Assembly (NCBI GenBank): GCA_963739005.1
Contig: CAVTYQ010000007.1
Coordinates: forward strand, 124,001 to 188,000
DNA length: 64,000 nucleotides
From: DASWJZ01 sp963739005
Lineage (GTDB): Bacteria > Pseudomonadota > Alphaproteobacteria > Rhizobiales > Afifellaceae
Direction of reading: 5' to 3'
How positions within the stretch are numbered: position 1 is the stretch's first letter; every line of letters begins with the position of its first letter. Shown here in pieces: positions 34,669 to 45,100 of this stretch. A program made the position numbers and the translations under genes. A model generated the notes under the pieces. The model was not told the DNA's origin. It made no database searches and was given only the letters and a program-made list of their open reading frames with translations.

Positions 34669-35991
34669 ATGCGGACAAGCTTGGCCGTGGTTTTGGCAGC
34701 CGGCGAAGGAACGCGGATGAAGTCGCGCCTGCCGAAGGTGCTGCATCCGATCGCCGGTCTTCCCATGATCGCACATGTCCTTAAGGCGCTCGCGGGCGCC
34801 AAGATCGACCGCATCGCGGTCGTCGTCGCGCCCGGCCATAAGGCTGTGACGATGGCAGTGCAGAAGTTCGCGCCGTCCGCCTCGGTCCACGTGCAGAAAA
34901 AGCCGCTCGGCACAGCCGATGCCGTGAAGGCCGCGCGGGCCGCTCTTCAGACCGGCGCCGACGACGTGCTCGTCGTCTACGGCGATACGCCGTTCCTGTC
35001 GCGCGAGGTGGTCGCGCGGATGCGTCGGCCGTTGGCGAAGGGCGCCGCCGTCGCCGTCGGAGGAATGCGCCCGGAGAGCCCTGCGGGCTACGGCCGCCTG
35101 ATCACCAATGGGCGCGACGTCGTCGCCATCCGCGAGGAGAAAGATGCGAGCGCGGAGGAGAAGAAGATCGGTCTTTGCAACGGCGGGATCATGGCGCTCG
35201 CCGGCGACAGCGCGCTTTCGATCCTCGACGCGATCCGCGACAAGAACGCGAAGAAGGAATTCTATCTGACCGACGCCGTCGAAGTCGCCAGCAAGCGCGG
35301 CCTGAAGGTTGCGGCGGTCGAGCTTTCGGCCGATGTCGTCTTTGGAATCAACGACCGCGCGCAGCTCGCCGAAGCCGAGCGGCGGTTCCAGGCCGAGCGG
35401 CGCGGCGCTGTGCAAGCCGCCGGCGTCACACTCGTCGCGCCTGAGACGGTGTTCTTCTCCCACGACACCAAACTCGGGAGCGATGTCACGATTGAGCCGA
35501 ACGTGGTTTTCGGTCCTGGCGTCACGGTCGCGGACAACGTTACGATCCGCGCCTTTTCGCATCTCGAGGGCGCCGCGATTGCCTCCGGTGCGATCGTCGG
35601 ACCTTTCGCGCGGCTGCGTCCCGGCGCGAGGATCGGGGCCGGCGCGCATATCGGGAACTTCGTCGAGATCAAAGCGGCGGATGTGGGCGAGGGGGCAAAG
35701 ATCAACCACTTGGCTTATGTCGGCGATGCGCGCGTCGGGGCGAAGACCAATGTCGGCGCCGGCACTATCACCTGCAACTACGACGGCGTGAACAAGCATC
35801 TGACCGACATCGGGAAGAGCGCCTTCATCGGCTCGAACGCCTCACTCGTCGCGCCGGTCAAGATCGGTGACGGCGCCTATATCGCCTCGGGCAGCGTCAT
35901 CACCGAGGACGTGCCGGCCGACGCGCTCGCCTTCGGCCGTGCCCGCCAGGTCAACAAGCCGGGCCGGGCGCCGAAGGGAAAGAAGAAATAG
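34669..35991 (+). CDS. glmU: bifunctional GlcNAc-1-P uridyltransferase / GlcN-1-P acetyltransferase
   Basis: About 440 residues. The N-terminal nucleotidyltransferase has LAAGEGTRMKSRLPKVLHP and VYGDTPFLS; the C-terminal left-handed beta helix (from about 240) carries hexapeptide repeats and the acetyltransferase segment NFVEIKAADVGEGAKINHLAYVGDA followed by TITCNYDG. It makes UDP-GlcNAc for peptidoglycan and LPS. Start chosen at ATG 34669 because GAGGA lies 5 bases upstream; ATGs at 34642 and 34657 are in frame. Followed by glmS, so the last steps of the UDP-GlcNAc route are together. Confidence 0.96.
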   Translation: MRTSLAVVLAAGEGTRMKSRLPKVLHPIAGLPMIAHVLKALAGAKIDRIAVVVAPGHKAVTMAVQKFAPSASVHVQKKPLGTADAVKAARAALQTGADDVLVVYGDTPFLSREVVARMRRPLAKGAAVAVGGMRPESPAGYGRLITNGRDVVAIREEKDASAEEKKIGLCNGGIMALAGDSALSILDAIRDKNAKKEFYLTDAVEVASKRGLKVAAVELSADVVFGINDRAQLAEAERRFQAERRGAVQAAGVTLVAPETVFFSHDTKLGSDVTIEPNVVFGPGVTVADNVTIRAFSHLEGAAIASGAIVGPFARLRPGARIGAGAHIGNFVEIKAADVGEGAKINHLAYVGDARVGAKTNVGAGTITCNYDGVNKHLTDIGKSAFIGSNASLVAPVKIGDGAYIASGSVITEDVPADALAFGRARQVNKPGRAPKGKKK

Positions 35992-36008
35992 CCCGCATCT
36001 CCTTCGTG

Positions 36009-36159
36009 TTGTCATTCCGGATGGCGCGGAACGCGGCAGTCCGGGCCCCACGAACACCGTTCGATGCGACTTGCTGCCAGGGTGCCGCGGCTGTTCTTCG
36101 CGCTTCGGCGCGCATGGGTCCCGGTCTCGGCCTTCGGCCGAACTGGGATGACGAAAGGA
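36009..36159. repeat. intergenic palindromic repeat-like element between glmU and glmS
   Basis: About 150 bp bounded by GTCATTCCGG and CTGGGATGACG, with internal short palindromes (GCGCTTCGGCGC, GGCCTTCGGCC). The outline resembles short dispersed intergenic repeats seen in Hyphomicrobiales. No open frame here looks coding. Copy number cannot be judged from one window. Confidence 0.45.
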
Positions 36160-36286
36160 GAGGTGGGCGGCGAAGGGGCGTGTTATCCGTCGCGCAGCAT
36201 TTTAGTCATATTCTGCAATTGCTTTTGATTTCTTGGTCTGACGGCGCTTCCTTAGAAGCGCAGCGGGACGTGCGAGGGGTCACTTC

Positions 36287-38113
36287 ATGTGTGGAATCGT
36301 CGGCATTCTGGGCAAGGGGCCGGTCGCCCCGCAACTCGTCGACGCCCTGAAGCGGCTTGAATATCGCGGCTACGATTCGGCCGGCATCGCGACTTTGGAG
36401 CATGGCCAGCTCACGCGCCGCCGCGCCGGCGGCAAGCTCGTCAATCTTGAGGCGCGGCTCAAGGTCGAGCCGCTTTCCGGCACGGCCGGCATCGGCCATA
36501 CCCGCTGGGCGACGCACGGCGCGCCGACGGAATCGAACGCGCATCCGCATGCGACCGAGCGTGTCGCGCTCGTCCACAACGGCATCATCGAAAATTTCCA
36601 GGCGCTGAAGCGCGAGATCAAGGCCGCCGGCCGCATGCTCGCGAGCGACACCGATACGGAAGTCGTCGCGCACCTCATCACGATGGCGCTCGACCGCGGG
36701 CTGAAGCCCGTAGAGGCCATGGCCGAGACGCTGAAGCGGCTGGAAGGCGCTTTCGCGCTCGCCGTGCTTTTCGCCGGCGAGGAGGACCTCCTCGTTGCGG
36801 CGCGCCGCGGTAGCCCGCTCGCCGTCGGCCACGGCGACGGCGAGATGTTCCTCGGCTCCGACGCGATCGCGCTCGCACCGTTCACCCAGGCGATCACCTA
36901 TCTCGAAGACGGCGACTGGGCAGTCGTGACGCGCCACTCGGTGCAGATCTTCAACGACCAGGGCAAGAGCGTCGAGCGGCCGATCGTGCATGCGGTCGCC
37001 TCGAGCCTGACGGTCGACAAGGGCAACCATCGCCACTTCATGCAGAAGGAGATCTACGAGCAGCCGGAAGTGATCTCCCACACGCTTGCCCACTACATCG
37101 ATTTCACCACCGGCCTGACCAAGCTCCCGGACGACGCGGCGGTGGATTTCTCGCGGCTTTCACGGCTGGCGATGGCGGCCTGCGGAACGGCGAGCTACGC
37201 CGCCCATATCGGCCGCTACTGGTTCGAGAAGCTGGCGCGGCTCCCGGTGGAGTTCGATATCGCGTCCGAGTTCCGCTACCGCGAGATGCCGCTCGACCCG
37301 GACGGGCTAGCGCTCTTCGTCTCGCAGTCGGGCGAGACCGCCGACACGCTCGCGTCGCTGCGTTACGCCATGGAGAGCGGCCAGAAGATCGGCGCGATCG
37401 TCAACGTCCCATCCTCCTCGATCGCGCGCGAAGCCGACTACCTGCTGCCGACGCTCGCCGGCCCGGAGATCGGGGTCGCATCGACCAAGGCGTTCACCTG
37501 CCAGCTCACCGTTCTCTTCGCGCTCGCCGTCAACGCCGCCCGCCAGCGGGGGACGATCTCGGCCGAGGAGGAGGCGCGGCTCGTCAAGGCGGCGATCGAA
37601 GTGCCGCGCCATGCCGCGCAGGCGCTGAAGCTTGAGGCGGAGATCGAGGCGCTCGCCAAAGAACTCGCGAAGGCCTCCGACGTGCTTTATCTCGGCCGCG
37701 GCACTTCTTACCCGCTGGCGCTCGAAGGAGCGCTGAAGCTCAAGGAAATCTCCTACATCCACGCCGAGGGCTATGCGGCAGGCGAGCTCAAGCACGGGCC
37801 GATCGCGCTCATCGACGAGGCGGTGCCGGTGATCGTGATCGCGCCGCACGACGCGCTCTTCGAAAAGACCGTCTCCAACATGCAGGAGGTAGCGGCGCGC
37901 GGCGGGCGCATCATCCTCCTGACCGACAAGCGGGGCGCGGAAGAGGCGTCGCTTTCAACCATGGCGACTCTGGTCCTCCCCGATCTCGCGCCCGAAGTCG
38001 CGCCGATCGTCTACGCGATCCCTGCCCAGCTCATCGCCTACCATACGGCCGTGGTGCGCGGGACCGACGTCGACCAGCCGCGAAATCTGGCGAAATCGGT
38101 CACGGTGGAGTAG
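36287..38113 (+). CDS. glmS: glutamine-fructose-6-phosphate aminotransferase (isomerizing)
   Basis: A 608-residue GlmS making glucosamine-6-phosphate from fructose-6-phosphate and glutamine. The N-terminal nucleophile cysteine is residue 2 (MCGIVGILG), with HTRWATHG and the HPHATERVALVHNGIIEN loop in the glutaminase domain. Two SIS sugar-isomerase domains follow (ACGTASYAAH, FVSQSGETADT, GRGTSYPLALEGALKLKE). The C-terminal KSVTVE is the family ending. An AGGGG site precedes the ATG. First enzyme of the pathway that glmU completes. Confidence 0.97.
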   Translation: MCGIVGILGKGPVAPQLVDALKRLEYRGYDSAGIATLEHGQLTRRRAGGKLVNLEARLKVEPLSGTAGIGHTRWATHGAPTESNAHPHATERVALVHNGIIENFQALKREIKAAGRMLASDTDTEVVAHLITMALDRGLKPVEAMAETLKRLEGAFALAVLFAGEEDLLVAARRGSPLAVGHGDGEMFLGSDAIALAPFTQAITYLEDGDWAVVTRHSVQIFNDQGKSVERPIVHAVASSLTVDKGNHRHFMQKEIYEQPEVISHTLAHYIDFTTGLTKLPDDAAVDFSRLSRLAMAACGTASYAAHIGRYWFEKLARLPVEFDIASEFRYREMPLDPDGLALFVSQSGETADTLASLRYAMESGQKIGAIVNVPSSSIAREADYLLPTLAGPEIGVASTKAFTCQLTVLFALAVNAARQRGTISAEEEARLVKAAIEVPRHAAQALKLEAEIEALAKELAKASDVLYLGRGTSYPLALEGALKLKEISYIHAEGYAAGELKHGPIALIDEAVPVIVIAPHDALFEKTVSNMQEVAARGGRIILLTDKRGAEEASLSTMATLVLPDLAPEVAPIVYAIPAQLIAYHTAVVRGTDVDQPRNLAKSVTVE

Positions 38114-38227
38114 TCCTCTCGCGATCAATCTTGCGGCCTGCGGGCTTCTGTCCGACACTGGAGCCAGGGGAAGCGTTCGGGCGTTTAATCGCGGCGAAGG
38201 CCGTCTCGACCGATCCGGGGACCGGGA

Positions 38228-38953
38228 ATGGACCTCGACGATCTCGTTCAAAAAGCAGCACCGCCACCGCGGCAGCGGTCGCGCGCGCGGATAAGGCTCA
38301 GAAACTACTTCCTGACCGGCATCGTGGTCGCCGCCCCGATCGGCATCACGATCTACATCACCTGGAGCTTCGTCCACTGGGTCGACAGCCGGGTAAAGCC
38401 GCTCATTCCGCGCCTCTACAACCCCGACAGCTATCTGCCCTTCTCGGTGCCCGGGGTCGGGCTCCTCTTCGCCATCCTCATCATCACGCTGCTCGGATTC
38501 CTGACCGCCAGCCTGGTCGGGCGCACGGTCGTCTCCTTCGGCGAGGGCCTGCTCGACCGCATGCCGCTCGTCCGCAACGTCTATCGGGGGCTGAAGCAGC
38601 TCTTCCAGACGGCGTTGTCGCAGACCAGCCGCTCCTTCCAGAAGGTCGTGCTCGTCGAATACCCGGTGAAGGGCGTGTGGCGGGTCGGCTTCGTCGCGAC
38701 GCGGGCGAAAGGGGAAATCCGCGACCACCATCCAGACAAGGACCTCTTCGCGGTCTTCATTCCGAACACGCCGAACATCACGGCCGGCTTCCTGGTCTTC
38801 GTACCGCGCAAGGATGCGACCGTCCTCGACATGAGCGTTGAGGAGGCGGCGAAGATGATCATCTCCGCGGGCCTCGTCGCGCCGGAGCCTGGAAAGACCG
38901 GCAGCGTGCCGTCGGCGCGTCCATCGAAGCCGGTCACAGAGGCGGCAGAATGA
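38228..38953 (+). CDS. DUF502 family inner-membrane protein
   Basis: A 241-residue protein with a basic N-terminus and two long membrane segments (about 28-50, FLTGIVVAAPIGITIYITW, and about 77-100, GVGLLFAILIITLLGFL). Family-specific segments are RMPLVRNVYRGLKQLFQT, FQKVVLVEYPVKGVW and PNTPNITAGFLVFVPRKD. DUF502 proteins (related to plant LIKE-COV) have no established bacterial function. It overlaps the next gene by 4 bp (ATGA). Confidence 0.9.
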   Translation: MDLDDLVQKAAPPPRQRSRARIRLRNYFLTGIVVAAPIGITIYITWSFVHWVDSRVKPLIPRLYNPDSYLPFSVPGVGLLFAILIITLLGFLTASLVGRTVVSFGEGLLDRMPLVRNVYRGLKQLFQTALSQTSRSFQKVVLVEYPVKGVWRVGFVATRAKGEIRDHHPDKDLFAVFIPNTPNITAGFLVFVPRKDATVLDMSVEEAAKMIISAGLVAPEPGKTGSVPSARPSKPVTEAAE

Positions 38954-39402
38954 ACGGCCCCGCCGCCGCGCGGAGCGATCCGCCGACGCGGCCCTTCGTG
39001 TTGGCGGCGGCAGTCGTTGGATTTGCAGCGGCGCCGGCTCTCGGCGCCGAGCCGCCGAAACTGCCGCCGACCGCGAAGCAGCTCACCGGGCCCCAGATCG
39101 TCGCACTCTACGACGGCAAGACCTTCACCTTCACGAGTTACACCTTTTGGGGCGTGGTGACGGGCGAAGCCAGCTACGACTTCAAGACCAAGAAGAACCA
39201 CGGCACCTACCAACTCGGCTCGCATCACGGGACGTTCGACGGCACGATCCGCATTTCCGGCAACCAGTTCTGCTACAAGGCTGGCTTTAGCCAGGAGCAC
39301 TGCAACTCCGTCTACGTCGACGGAGACGAGGTCTACGAAGTAAGACCAAGCGGCAAGATCGAGAGCGTCGACGAAGCCAAGAAGGCTATCCCGCCCGCAT
39401 GA
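38950..39402 (+). CDS. exported protein of unknown function
   Basis: A 150-residue protein with an N-terminal signal-like segment (LAAAVVGFAAAPALGA, cleavage probably after ALGA near residue 33). The mature part is beta-rich: LYDGKTFTFTSYTFWG, HGTYQLGSHHGTFDGTIRI, NQFCYKAGFSQEHCNSVY with two cysteines suited to a disulfide. Somewhat like small DUF995-type periplasmic proteins, but I am not sure. It is coupled to the DUF502 gene by a 4-bp overlap and runs 17 bp into the 3' end of convergent recG. Confidence 0.75.
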   Translation: MNGPAAARSDPPTRPFVLAAAVVGFAAAPALGAEPPKLPPTAKQLTGPQIVALYDGKTFTFTSYTFWGVVTGEASYDFKTKKNHGTYQLGSHHGTFDGTIRISGNQFCYKAGFSQEHCNSVYVDGDEVYEVRPSGKIESVDEAKKAIPPA

Positions 39403-41479
39403 GGCGCACCGCGTCGTCGCGGCCGAAGAGGTAGAGCAGGAGCCTGAGCGCTTCGGCGCGCTCCGACTTGAAATCGGGGTCGAGTGTCAGCGCCAGCTTC
39501 GCCTCATCGCGGGCGACCTCCAGAAGCTCGCCGTGGACCTCGGGAAGCGCGATCCTGAAGCCCGGCATTCCCGACTGCCGCGTGCCGAGCAGGTCGCCCT
39601 CGCCGCGCAGGCGCAGGTCCTCCTCGGCGATCAGAAACCCGTCCTCGGTCTGGCGCATGATCTCCAGCCGCGCCTTTGCCGCCGCGCCAAGCGGCGCGCG
39701 ATAAAGGAGGAGGCAGGCGGAGCGGTGCTTGCCGCGCCCGACGCGGCCGCGAAGCTGATGCAGCTGCGCCAGCCCGAAGCGTTCGGCGTGCTCGATGACG
39801 ATGATCGTCGCGTCGGGCACGTCGACGCCGACCTCGATGACGGTCGTGGAGACGAGGATCGCGATCTTCCCGGCGCGGAATTTCTCCATCACCGCGTCCT
39901 TCTCCGCCGGCTTCATGCGGCCGTGGACGAGGCCGACGCGGTCGCCGAAGCGCGCGGAGAGGTCCGCGAAGCGCTCTTCCGCGGCGGCGAGGTCGGTCTT
40001 CTCCAACTCCGCCACCAGTGGGCAGACCCAATAGGCCTTGTCGCCGGCCTCAATCGCCTTGCCGATCCGCTCCACCACCTCGGCCACGCGGGCAAGCGGC
40101 ACCGCGCGGGTATCGATCGGCAGACGGCCCGCCGGCTTCTCCGTCAGGCGAGAAACCTCCATGTCGCCGAAATAGGAAAGGACGAGCGTGCGCGGGATCG
40201 GCGTCGCGGTCATGACCAGCGTGTCGGGCGCAGCGCCCTTGGCGGAGAGCGCGAGGCGCTGATGCACGCCGAAGCGATGCTGCTCGTCGACGACGGCAAG
40301 CCCGAGCCGCTGGAATTCGACGCCGGCCTGGAAGAGCGCGTGCGTTCCAACGACGATCTTCGCGGTGCCGTCGGCGATCCGCGCGAGCGCCTCTCCGCGA
40401 CCGGCGGTGCGGTCGCCGCCGGTCAGGAGCACCGTCGCGATGCCCGCCGCCTCGGCGAGCGGCGCGATCGTTGAAAAATGCTGGCGCGCCAGAAGCTCGG
40501 TCGGCGCCATCAGCGCCGCCTGGCCGCCGGCTTCGACGACATCCGCCATGGCGAGCAGCGCGACGATGGTCTTGCCGGAGCCGACATCGCCCTGGAGGAG
40601 GCGCAGCATGCGCTTTCCGCCGGAGAGATCGCCCTCGATTTCCGTCAGCGCCTGGCGTTGAGAATTGGTGAGCTTGAAGGGGAGGGCGGCCTCGATCTTT
40701 CCCCGCAGCTTTCCAGCGCTCTTCCACGCCGTGCCACGCCCGCGGCTCATGCTGCCGCGAACGATCGCGAGCGCAAGCTGGCTCGCGACCAGCTCATCGA
40801 AGGCGAGCCGCTGCCATGCACCGCCGGTCGGGCCGAAGCTCTCTGGGGATTTCGGGCGATGGACCTCGCTGAGAGCCGCAGCAAACGCCGGCCAGCGGCG
40901 CGCGGCCAGGAGATCGGGCGATAGCCATTCGGGAAGCTCCGGCAGGCGCTCCAGCCCCGCGCCGATAGCGCGCCGCAAGACCTTCGGCGAAAGCCCGGCG
41001 GTCAGACGGTAGACCGGCTCGATTGCCGGCATTTCGGCAACGCGTTCCACCGGCAGCACGTAGTCGGGATGGCGTATCTGCGGGCGCATGTCGAACCACT
41101 CGACGTCGCCGCTGACGACGAGGTTCGCGCCGATCGGATAGAGCTTCTTCAGCCAATCGGGCTGCGCCTTGAAATAGACGATCTGGATCGTGGCCTTGCC
41201 GTCGGAGAGGACGACGCGCCACGGCGCATCGTAGCCGCGCGGCTTCTCGATCCGCTCCACCACGCCCTCGACCGTTACCGGGCCGGAAGGCGGCATCGCG
41301 TAGAGCGGGGGACGGGCGCGCCGGTCGACGAGGCCGCCAGGCAGATGGAAGAGCACGTCGCGGACGAGCGCTTCCTCGTCCGCGCCAACCACGCGCGCGA
41401 TCAGCGGTGCGATCTTCGGGCCGATGCCCGGAAGCGCGGTCGCCGGCGCGAACAGCGGATCGAGGCGGGATGGGCGCAT
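39386..41479 (-). CDS. recG: ATP-dependent DNA helicase RecG
   Basis: A 697-residue RecG that remodels stalled replication forks and branched DNA. Order: N-terminal wedge/OB domain (about 60-150), helicase domain 1 with Walker A GDVGSGKTIVALLA and DEQH box, TATPIPRTL, helicase domain 2 with GRVGRGKHRSACLLLY, and the RecG-specific LGTRQSGMPGF C-terminal motif. The start is the ATG of MRPSRLDPLF, 4 bp after the ParE-like toxin stop, so recG may be co-transcribed with the toxin-antitoxin pair. Confidence 0.96.
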   Translation of the reverse strand: MRPSRLDPLFAPATALPGIGPKIAPLIARVVGADEEALVRDVLFHLPGGLVDRRARPPLYAMPPSGPVTVEGVVERIEKPRGYDAPWRVVLSDGKATIQIVYFKAQPDWLKKLYPIGANLVVSGDVEWFDMRPQIRHPDYVLPVERVAEMPAIEPVYRLTAGLSPKVLRRAIGAGLERLPELPEWLSPDLLAARRWPAFAAALSEVHRPKSPESFGPTGGAWQRLAFDELVASQLALAIVRGSMSRGRGTAWKSAGKLRGKIEAALPFKLTNSQRQALTEIEGDLSGGKRMLRLLQGDVGSGKTIVALLAMADVVEAGGQAALMAPTELLARQHFSTIAPLAEAAGIATVLLTGGDRTAGRGEALARIADGTAKIVVGTHALFQAGVEFQRLGLAVVDEQHRFGVHQRLALSAKGAAPDTLVMTATPIPRTLVLSYFGDMEVSRLTEKPAGRLPIDTRAVPLARVAEVVERIGKAIEAGDKAYWVCPLVAELEKTDLAAAEERFADLSARFGDRVGLVHGRMKPAEKDAVMEKFRAGKIAILVSTTVIEVGVDVPDATIIVIEHAERFGLAQLHQLRGRVGRGKHRSACLLLYRAPLGAAAKARLEIMRQTEDGFLIAEEDLRLRGEGDLLGTRQSGMPGFRIALPEVHGELLEVARDEAKLALTLDPDFKSERAEALRLLLYLFGRDDAVRLMRAG

Positions 41480-41483
41480 GGCG

Positions 41484-41780
41484 TCAGCGCCCCTCTTTCC
41501 AGTCCTGTGCGCGCGACGTATGGCGCACGCGCAGTATCGTGATGGTCCGAGACGCGGGCTCAACGCGATAGAAGATCAGGTATGGATAGGGCGCCGCGCG
41601 GAACACTCTGACGTCTTCCAGACTTGTGGGGCGCCCAATCGTCGGATGCCGTCTAATCAAGTGAACCAGCATCTCAACGCGCGCGACGATCGAAGCTGCG
41701 GCGCGGGGGTTCTCGGTCGCTACGTATGCAAAGATTTCATCCAGCTGCCGGAGCGCTCGGCGGCTGTAGCGAACCTTCAT
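41484..41780 (-). CDS. ParE/RelE-family toxin
   Basis: A 98-residue toxin. Typical ParE layout: MKVRYSRRALRQLDEIFAYV helix, ENPRAAASIVARVE, HPTIGRPTS, and the strand pair VRVFRAAPYPYLIFYRV followed by ITILRVRHTSR. Family members poison gyrase or act as mRNA interferases. Its start overlaps the end of the antitoxin frame by ATGA, the usual coupling in such modules. It lies between recG and sdhE-mfd, which are normally direct divergent neighbours, so the module was inserted there. With its antitoxin frameshifted, the toxin may be inactive, silent, or controlled in another way. Confidence 0.88.
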   Translation of the reverse strand: MKVRYSRRALRQLDEIFAYVATENPRAAASIVARVEMLVHLIRRHPTIGRPTSLEDVRVFRAAPYPYLIFYRVEPASRTITILRVRHTSRAQDWKEGR

Positions 41781-42008
41781 CCCCTATGGCGGGCGAAGAC
41801 CGCCGCAACCTCGGCGTCCGACGCGATCTCTCCTCGGCTCACCTCGTCGAGCGCAAGCCTCGATTTCGGCCCGCTCGCCCTCTGAAAGGACGTACGGTTC
41901 GGTGCCTTGAGCCTCCAAGGCAAGCAGAAGTTGGGCGGCGTCCTCGCGCCTGGACTGTGGCCAGGATTGCGCGCGTCTCAGAACGGCCTCGACCTGTTCG
42001 TTCGTCAT
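41777..42008 (-). pseudogene. antitoxin of the ParE-like toxin, broken by a one-base frameshift
   Basis: Frame one begins MTNEQVEAVLRRAQSWPQSR and is family-like through LSEGERAEIEA. It then goes off into an Arg/Cys-rich tail. The next frame from the same point reads ALDEVSRGEIASDAEVAAVFARHRG and stops in a TGA that overlaps the toxin ATG, exactly as an intact antitoxin would. Removing one of the two A's at 41855-41856 (+ strand) restores a 76-residue antitoxin. Either a real mutation, a sequencing error, or, less likely, translational frameshifting. Confidence 0.8.
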
Positions 42009-42101
42009 GTTTCCCGACTACCACAAATCCCGCAGGCATTCACGTCCGGCAAGAATTGCCGTAAGTCGCCCGGTTCGACCTGCCGTCCGGACGGAAGAAG
42101 A

Positions 42102-45100
42102 ATGACCGGTTCCACCCGCTCCAGCCATGAACTCGATCCGCGACGCAAGCGGGCGCTCTTTCGCGCCTGGCGTCGCGGCACGCGCGAGATGGATCTGATC
42201 CTCGGCGGCTTCGCGGATGCCCACATAGGAGAGCTCGGCGATCACGATCTCGCCGATTTCGAAGCTTTGATGGAGGTCGCCGACGACGAGCTCTTCACCT
42301 GGTTCACGGGACACGCCGAGCCGGAGCAGAAATACCGCTCGCCGGTTTTCCGCGCGATCGTCGCGTTCCATGCCAAGGGCCATGCGAACGCCCATATGAG
42401 AAAAAATGACGAAGCTGAGCTATTCTCGCCGTCCGACCCGCTGTCGGGGCTTTTCCGCGGCCGCCGCGCCGTCACGCTCGGCGGCGTGCCGGACGGGCTT
42501 GAAGGCCGCGTGCTCGCGCGCCTCGCGGAAGCGGAGGGCAGCGTCCTCTTCGTCGGGCGCGACGCGCGCGAAGTGGCGCTGGCGGAGACGGCGCTCCGCT
42601 TCTTCGCGCCCAAGATCCCGACGCTGACGTTCCCGGCTTGGGACAGCCTCCCTTACGACCGCGTCTCACCCAATCCGGAAATCTCCGCGAGCCGCATGAG
42701 CGCGCTCCATGCGCTGCTTCACCCGCACGAGGGGGCGCGTGTCGTCTTCACCACGGCGAACGCCATCGTGCAGCGTGTGCCGGATCGCGAGAGCGTGGCG
42801 GGGCGGGCGGTTTCGGCCGCCGCCGGCAATGTCATCCCGATGGAGGGTCTTGTCCGTTTTCTGGAGGCGAACGGCTTCGACCGCACCGCGACGGTGCGAG
42901 AGGTCGGCGAATATGCGGTGCGCGGCGGCATCCTCGACCTTTTCGCGCCGGGGACGGCGGCGCCGATCCGCCTCGACTTCTTCGGGGATACGCTGGAGAC
43001 GATCCGCCCCTTCGATCCGGCCACGCAGCGCACCGCCGGGCAGATGCCGCGGCTCGAGTTGGTGCCGGCGAGCGAAGTCGTGCTCTCCGAGGAGACGATC
43101 GGCCGCTTCCGCCAGAACTACCGCGCCGCCTTCGGCGCGGTGCTTGGAAATGACCCGCTCTACGAGGCAGTTAGCGAAGGGCGGCGCTTCGCGGGGATGG
43201 AGCACTGGCTGCCGTTTTTCTATGAAAAACTGGAGACGCTGTTCGACTATCTGCCTGATGCGCCGGTCATAATCGGGCATCTCGTCGAGCACGGACTTGG
43301 CGACCGCCTGGAGCAGGTTCGCGACCACTTCGAGGCGCGGAGGGAGGCGGTGGACAAGGGGACGACCGGCGGCTCCGTCCCCTACAAGCCGATCCCGCCC
43401 GCAGCGCTCTATCTCAGCCGCGAGGAGTGGCGCGAGCACGTCGCGGCGCGCCCGCATGCGCACCTGACGCCGTTCGTTTCTCCCGAGGAGGGGGAGCCGG
43501 ACGAAAGCGTGGGAAAAGCCCAGGCAATCGACATGGGCGGGCGTGCGGGCCGTACCTTCGCGGCGGAGCGCGCGGCGGGGGACGTGAACGTCTTCGATGC
43601 GCTCGTCCAACACGTTGAATCGCTTGAGAAATCCGGGCGGAAGGTGCTGCTTGCGTCATGGAGCGAGGGGGCGCGCGACCGGCTCGGCCAGGTGCTCACC
43701 GACCACGGGCTCCTGAGCCTCAGGCCGGTCGAAGATTTTACGGCGCTGAAGGCGCTTCCGGCAGGCACCGTCGGGCTCGCGGTGCTGCCGCTCGAAACCG
43801 GCTTCGAGGCGTCGGACCTCGCCGTCATCGGCGACCAGGACGTGCTCGGCGACCGCTTCATCCGCACCACGCGGCGGAAGCGCGCCGCCGACGCGCTGAC
43901 GGAAGCCTCAAGCCTCGCGGCGGGCGATCTCGTCGTCCACGTCGACCACGGCATCGGCCGCTTCTCCGGGCTCAAGACCATCGAGGCGGCAGGGGCGCCG
44001 CACGACTGCCTGGAAATCCTCTACGCCGGCAACGACCGGCTGTTCCTGCCGGTGGAGAACATCGAGCTTCTCTCCCGCTACGGCGCGGAGGGATCGGAGG
44101 CCGATCTCGACCGGCTCGGCGGCGTCGCCTGGCAGAACCGCAAGGCGCGGCTCAAAAAGCGCATCCGCGACATGGCGGAGCAGCTGATCAAGACGGCGGC
44201 CGCGCGGCTGACGCGGCAGGCGCCGGTGCTCTCGCCGCCCTCCGGCCTCTACGACGAATTCTCGGCGCGCTTTCCCTACGAGGAGACGGAAGACCAGGAC
44301 GCGGCGATCGACGCGGCGCTCGGCGACCTTTCCGCCGGGCGGCCCATGGACCGGCTCGTCTGCGGCGACGTCGGCTTCGGCAAGACGGAAGTGGCGCTCC
44401 GCGCCGCCTTCGTTGCGGCGATGGCGGGACGGCAGGTGGCGGTCGTCGTGCCGACGACGCTTCTCGCCCGCCAGCACTATGCCACCTTCACCGAGCGCTT
44501 CCGCGGCCTGCCGCTCAATATCGGGCAGGCCTCGCGGCTGGTCGGCACGGCCGAGCTGTCGCGCGTGAAGAGGGGCATCGCCGACGGCACGATCGACATC
44601 GCGATCGGCACGCACGCGCTCCTCGGCAAGGCGATCGAATTCAGGGACCTGGCGCTTCTGATCGTCGACGAGGAGCAGCATTTCGGCGTGCGCCACAAGG
44701 AGCGGCTGAAGGAGCTCCGCGCAGCGGTTCACGTGATGACGCTTACGGCCACGCCGATCCCGCGCACGCTGCAACTCGCGCTGACGGGCGTGCGCGATCT
44801 TTCCATGATCGCGACACCGCCAATCGACCGGCTGGCGGTCCGCACCTTCATCGCTCCCTTCGACACGCTGACGATCCGCGAGGCGCTGATCCGCGAGCGA
44901 CTGCGCGGCGGGCAATCGTTCTACGTCGTGCCGCGCATCGCCGACCTCGCCGAGGTGCAGGAATTTCTGGAGCAGAATGTGCCCGAGGCCAAGGTCGGCG
45001 TGGCGCACGGGCAGATGCCGGCGTCGACGCTCGATAAGGTGATGAACGCCTTCTACGAAGGGCAGTACGACATCCTGCTCTCCACCACGATTATCGAATC

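Noticed and set aside
33643..35799. 718-codon minus-strand frame
   Set aside because: Only the EamA part (33643-34548) is real; the rest is antisense to glmU.
42406..42627. alternative mfd start at the ATG after the A6 run
   Set aside because: This ATG is in another frame from Mfd and gives an Arg/Ala-rich nonsense protein.
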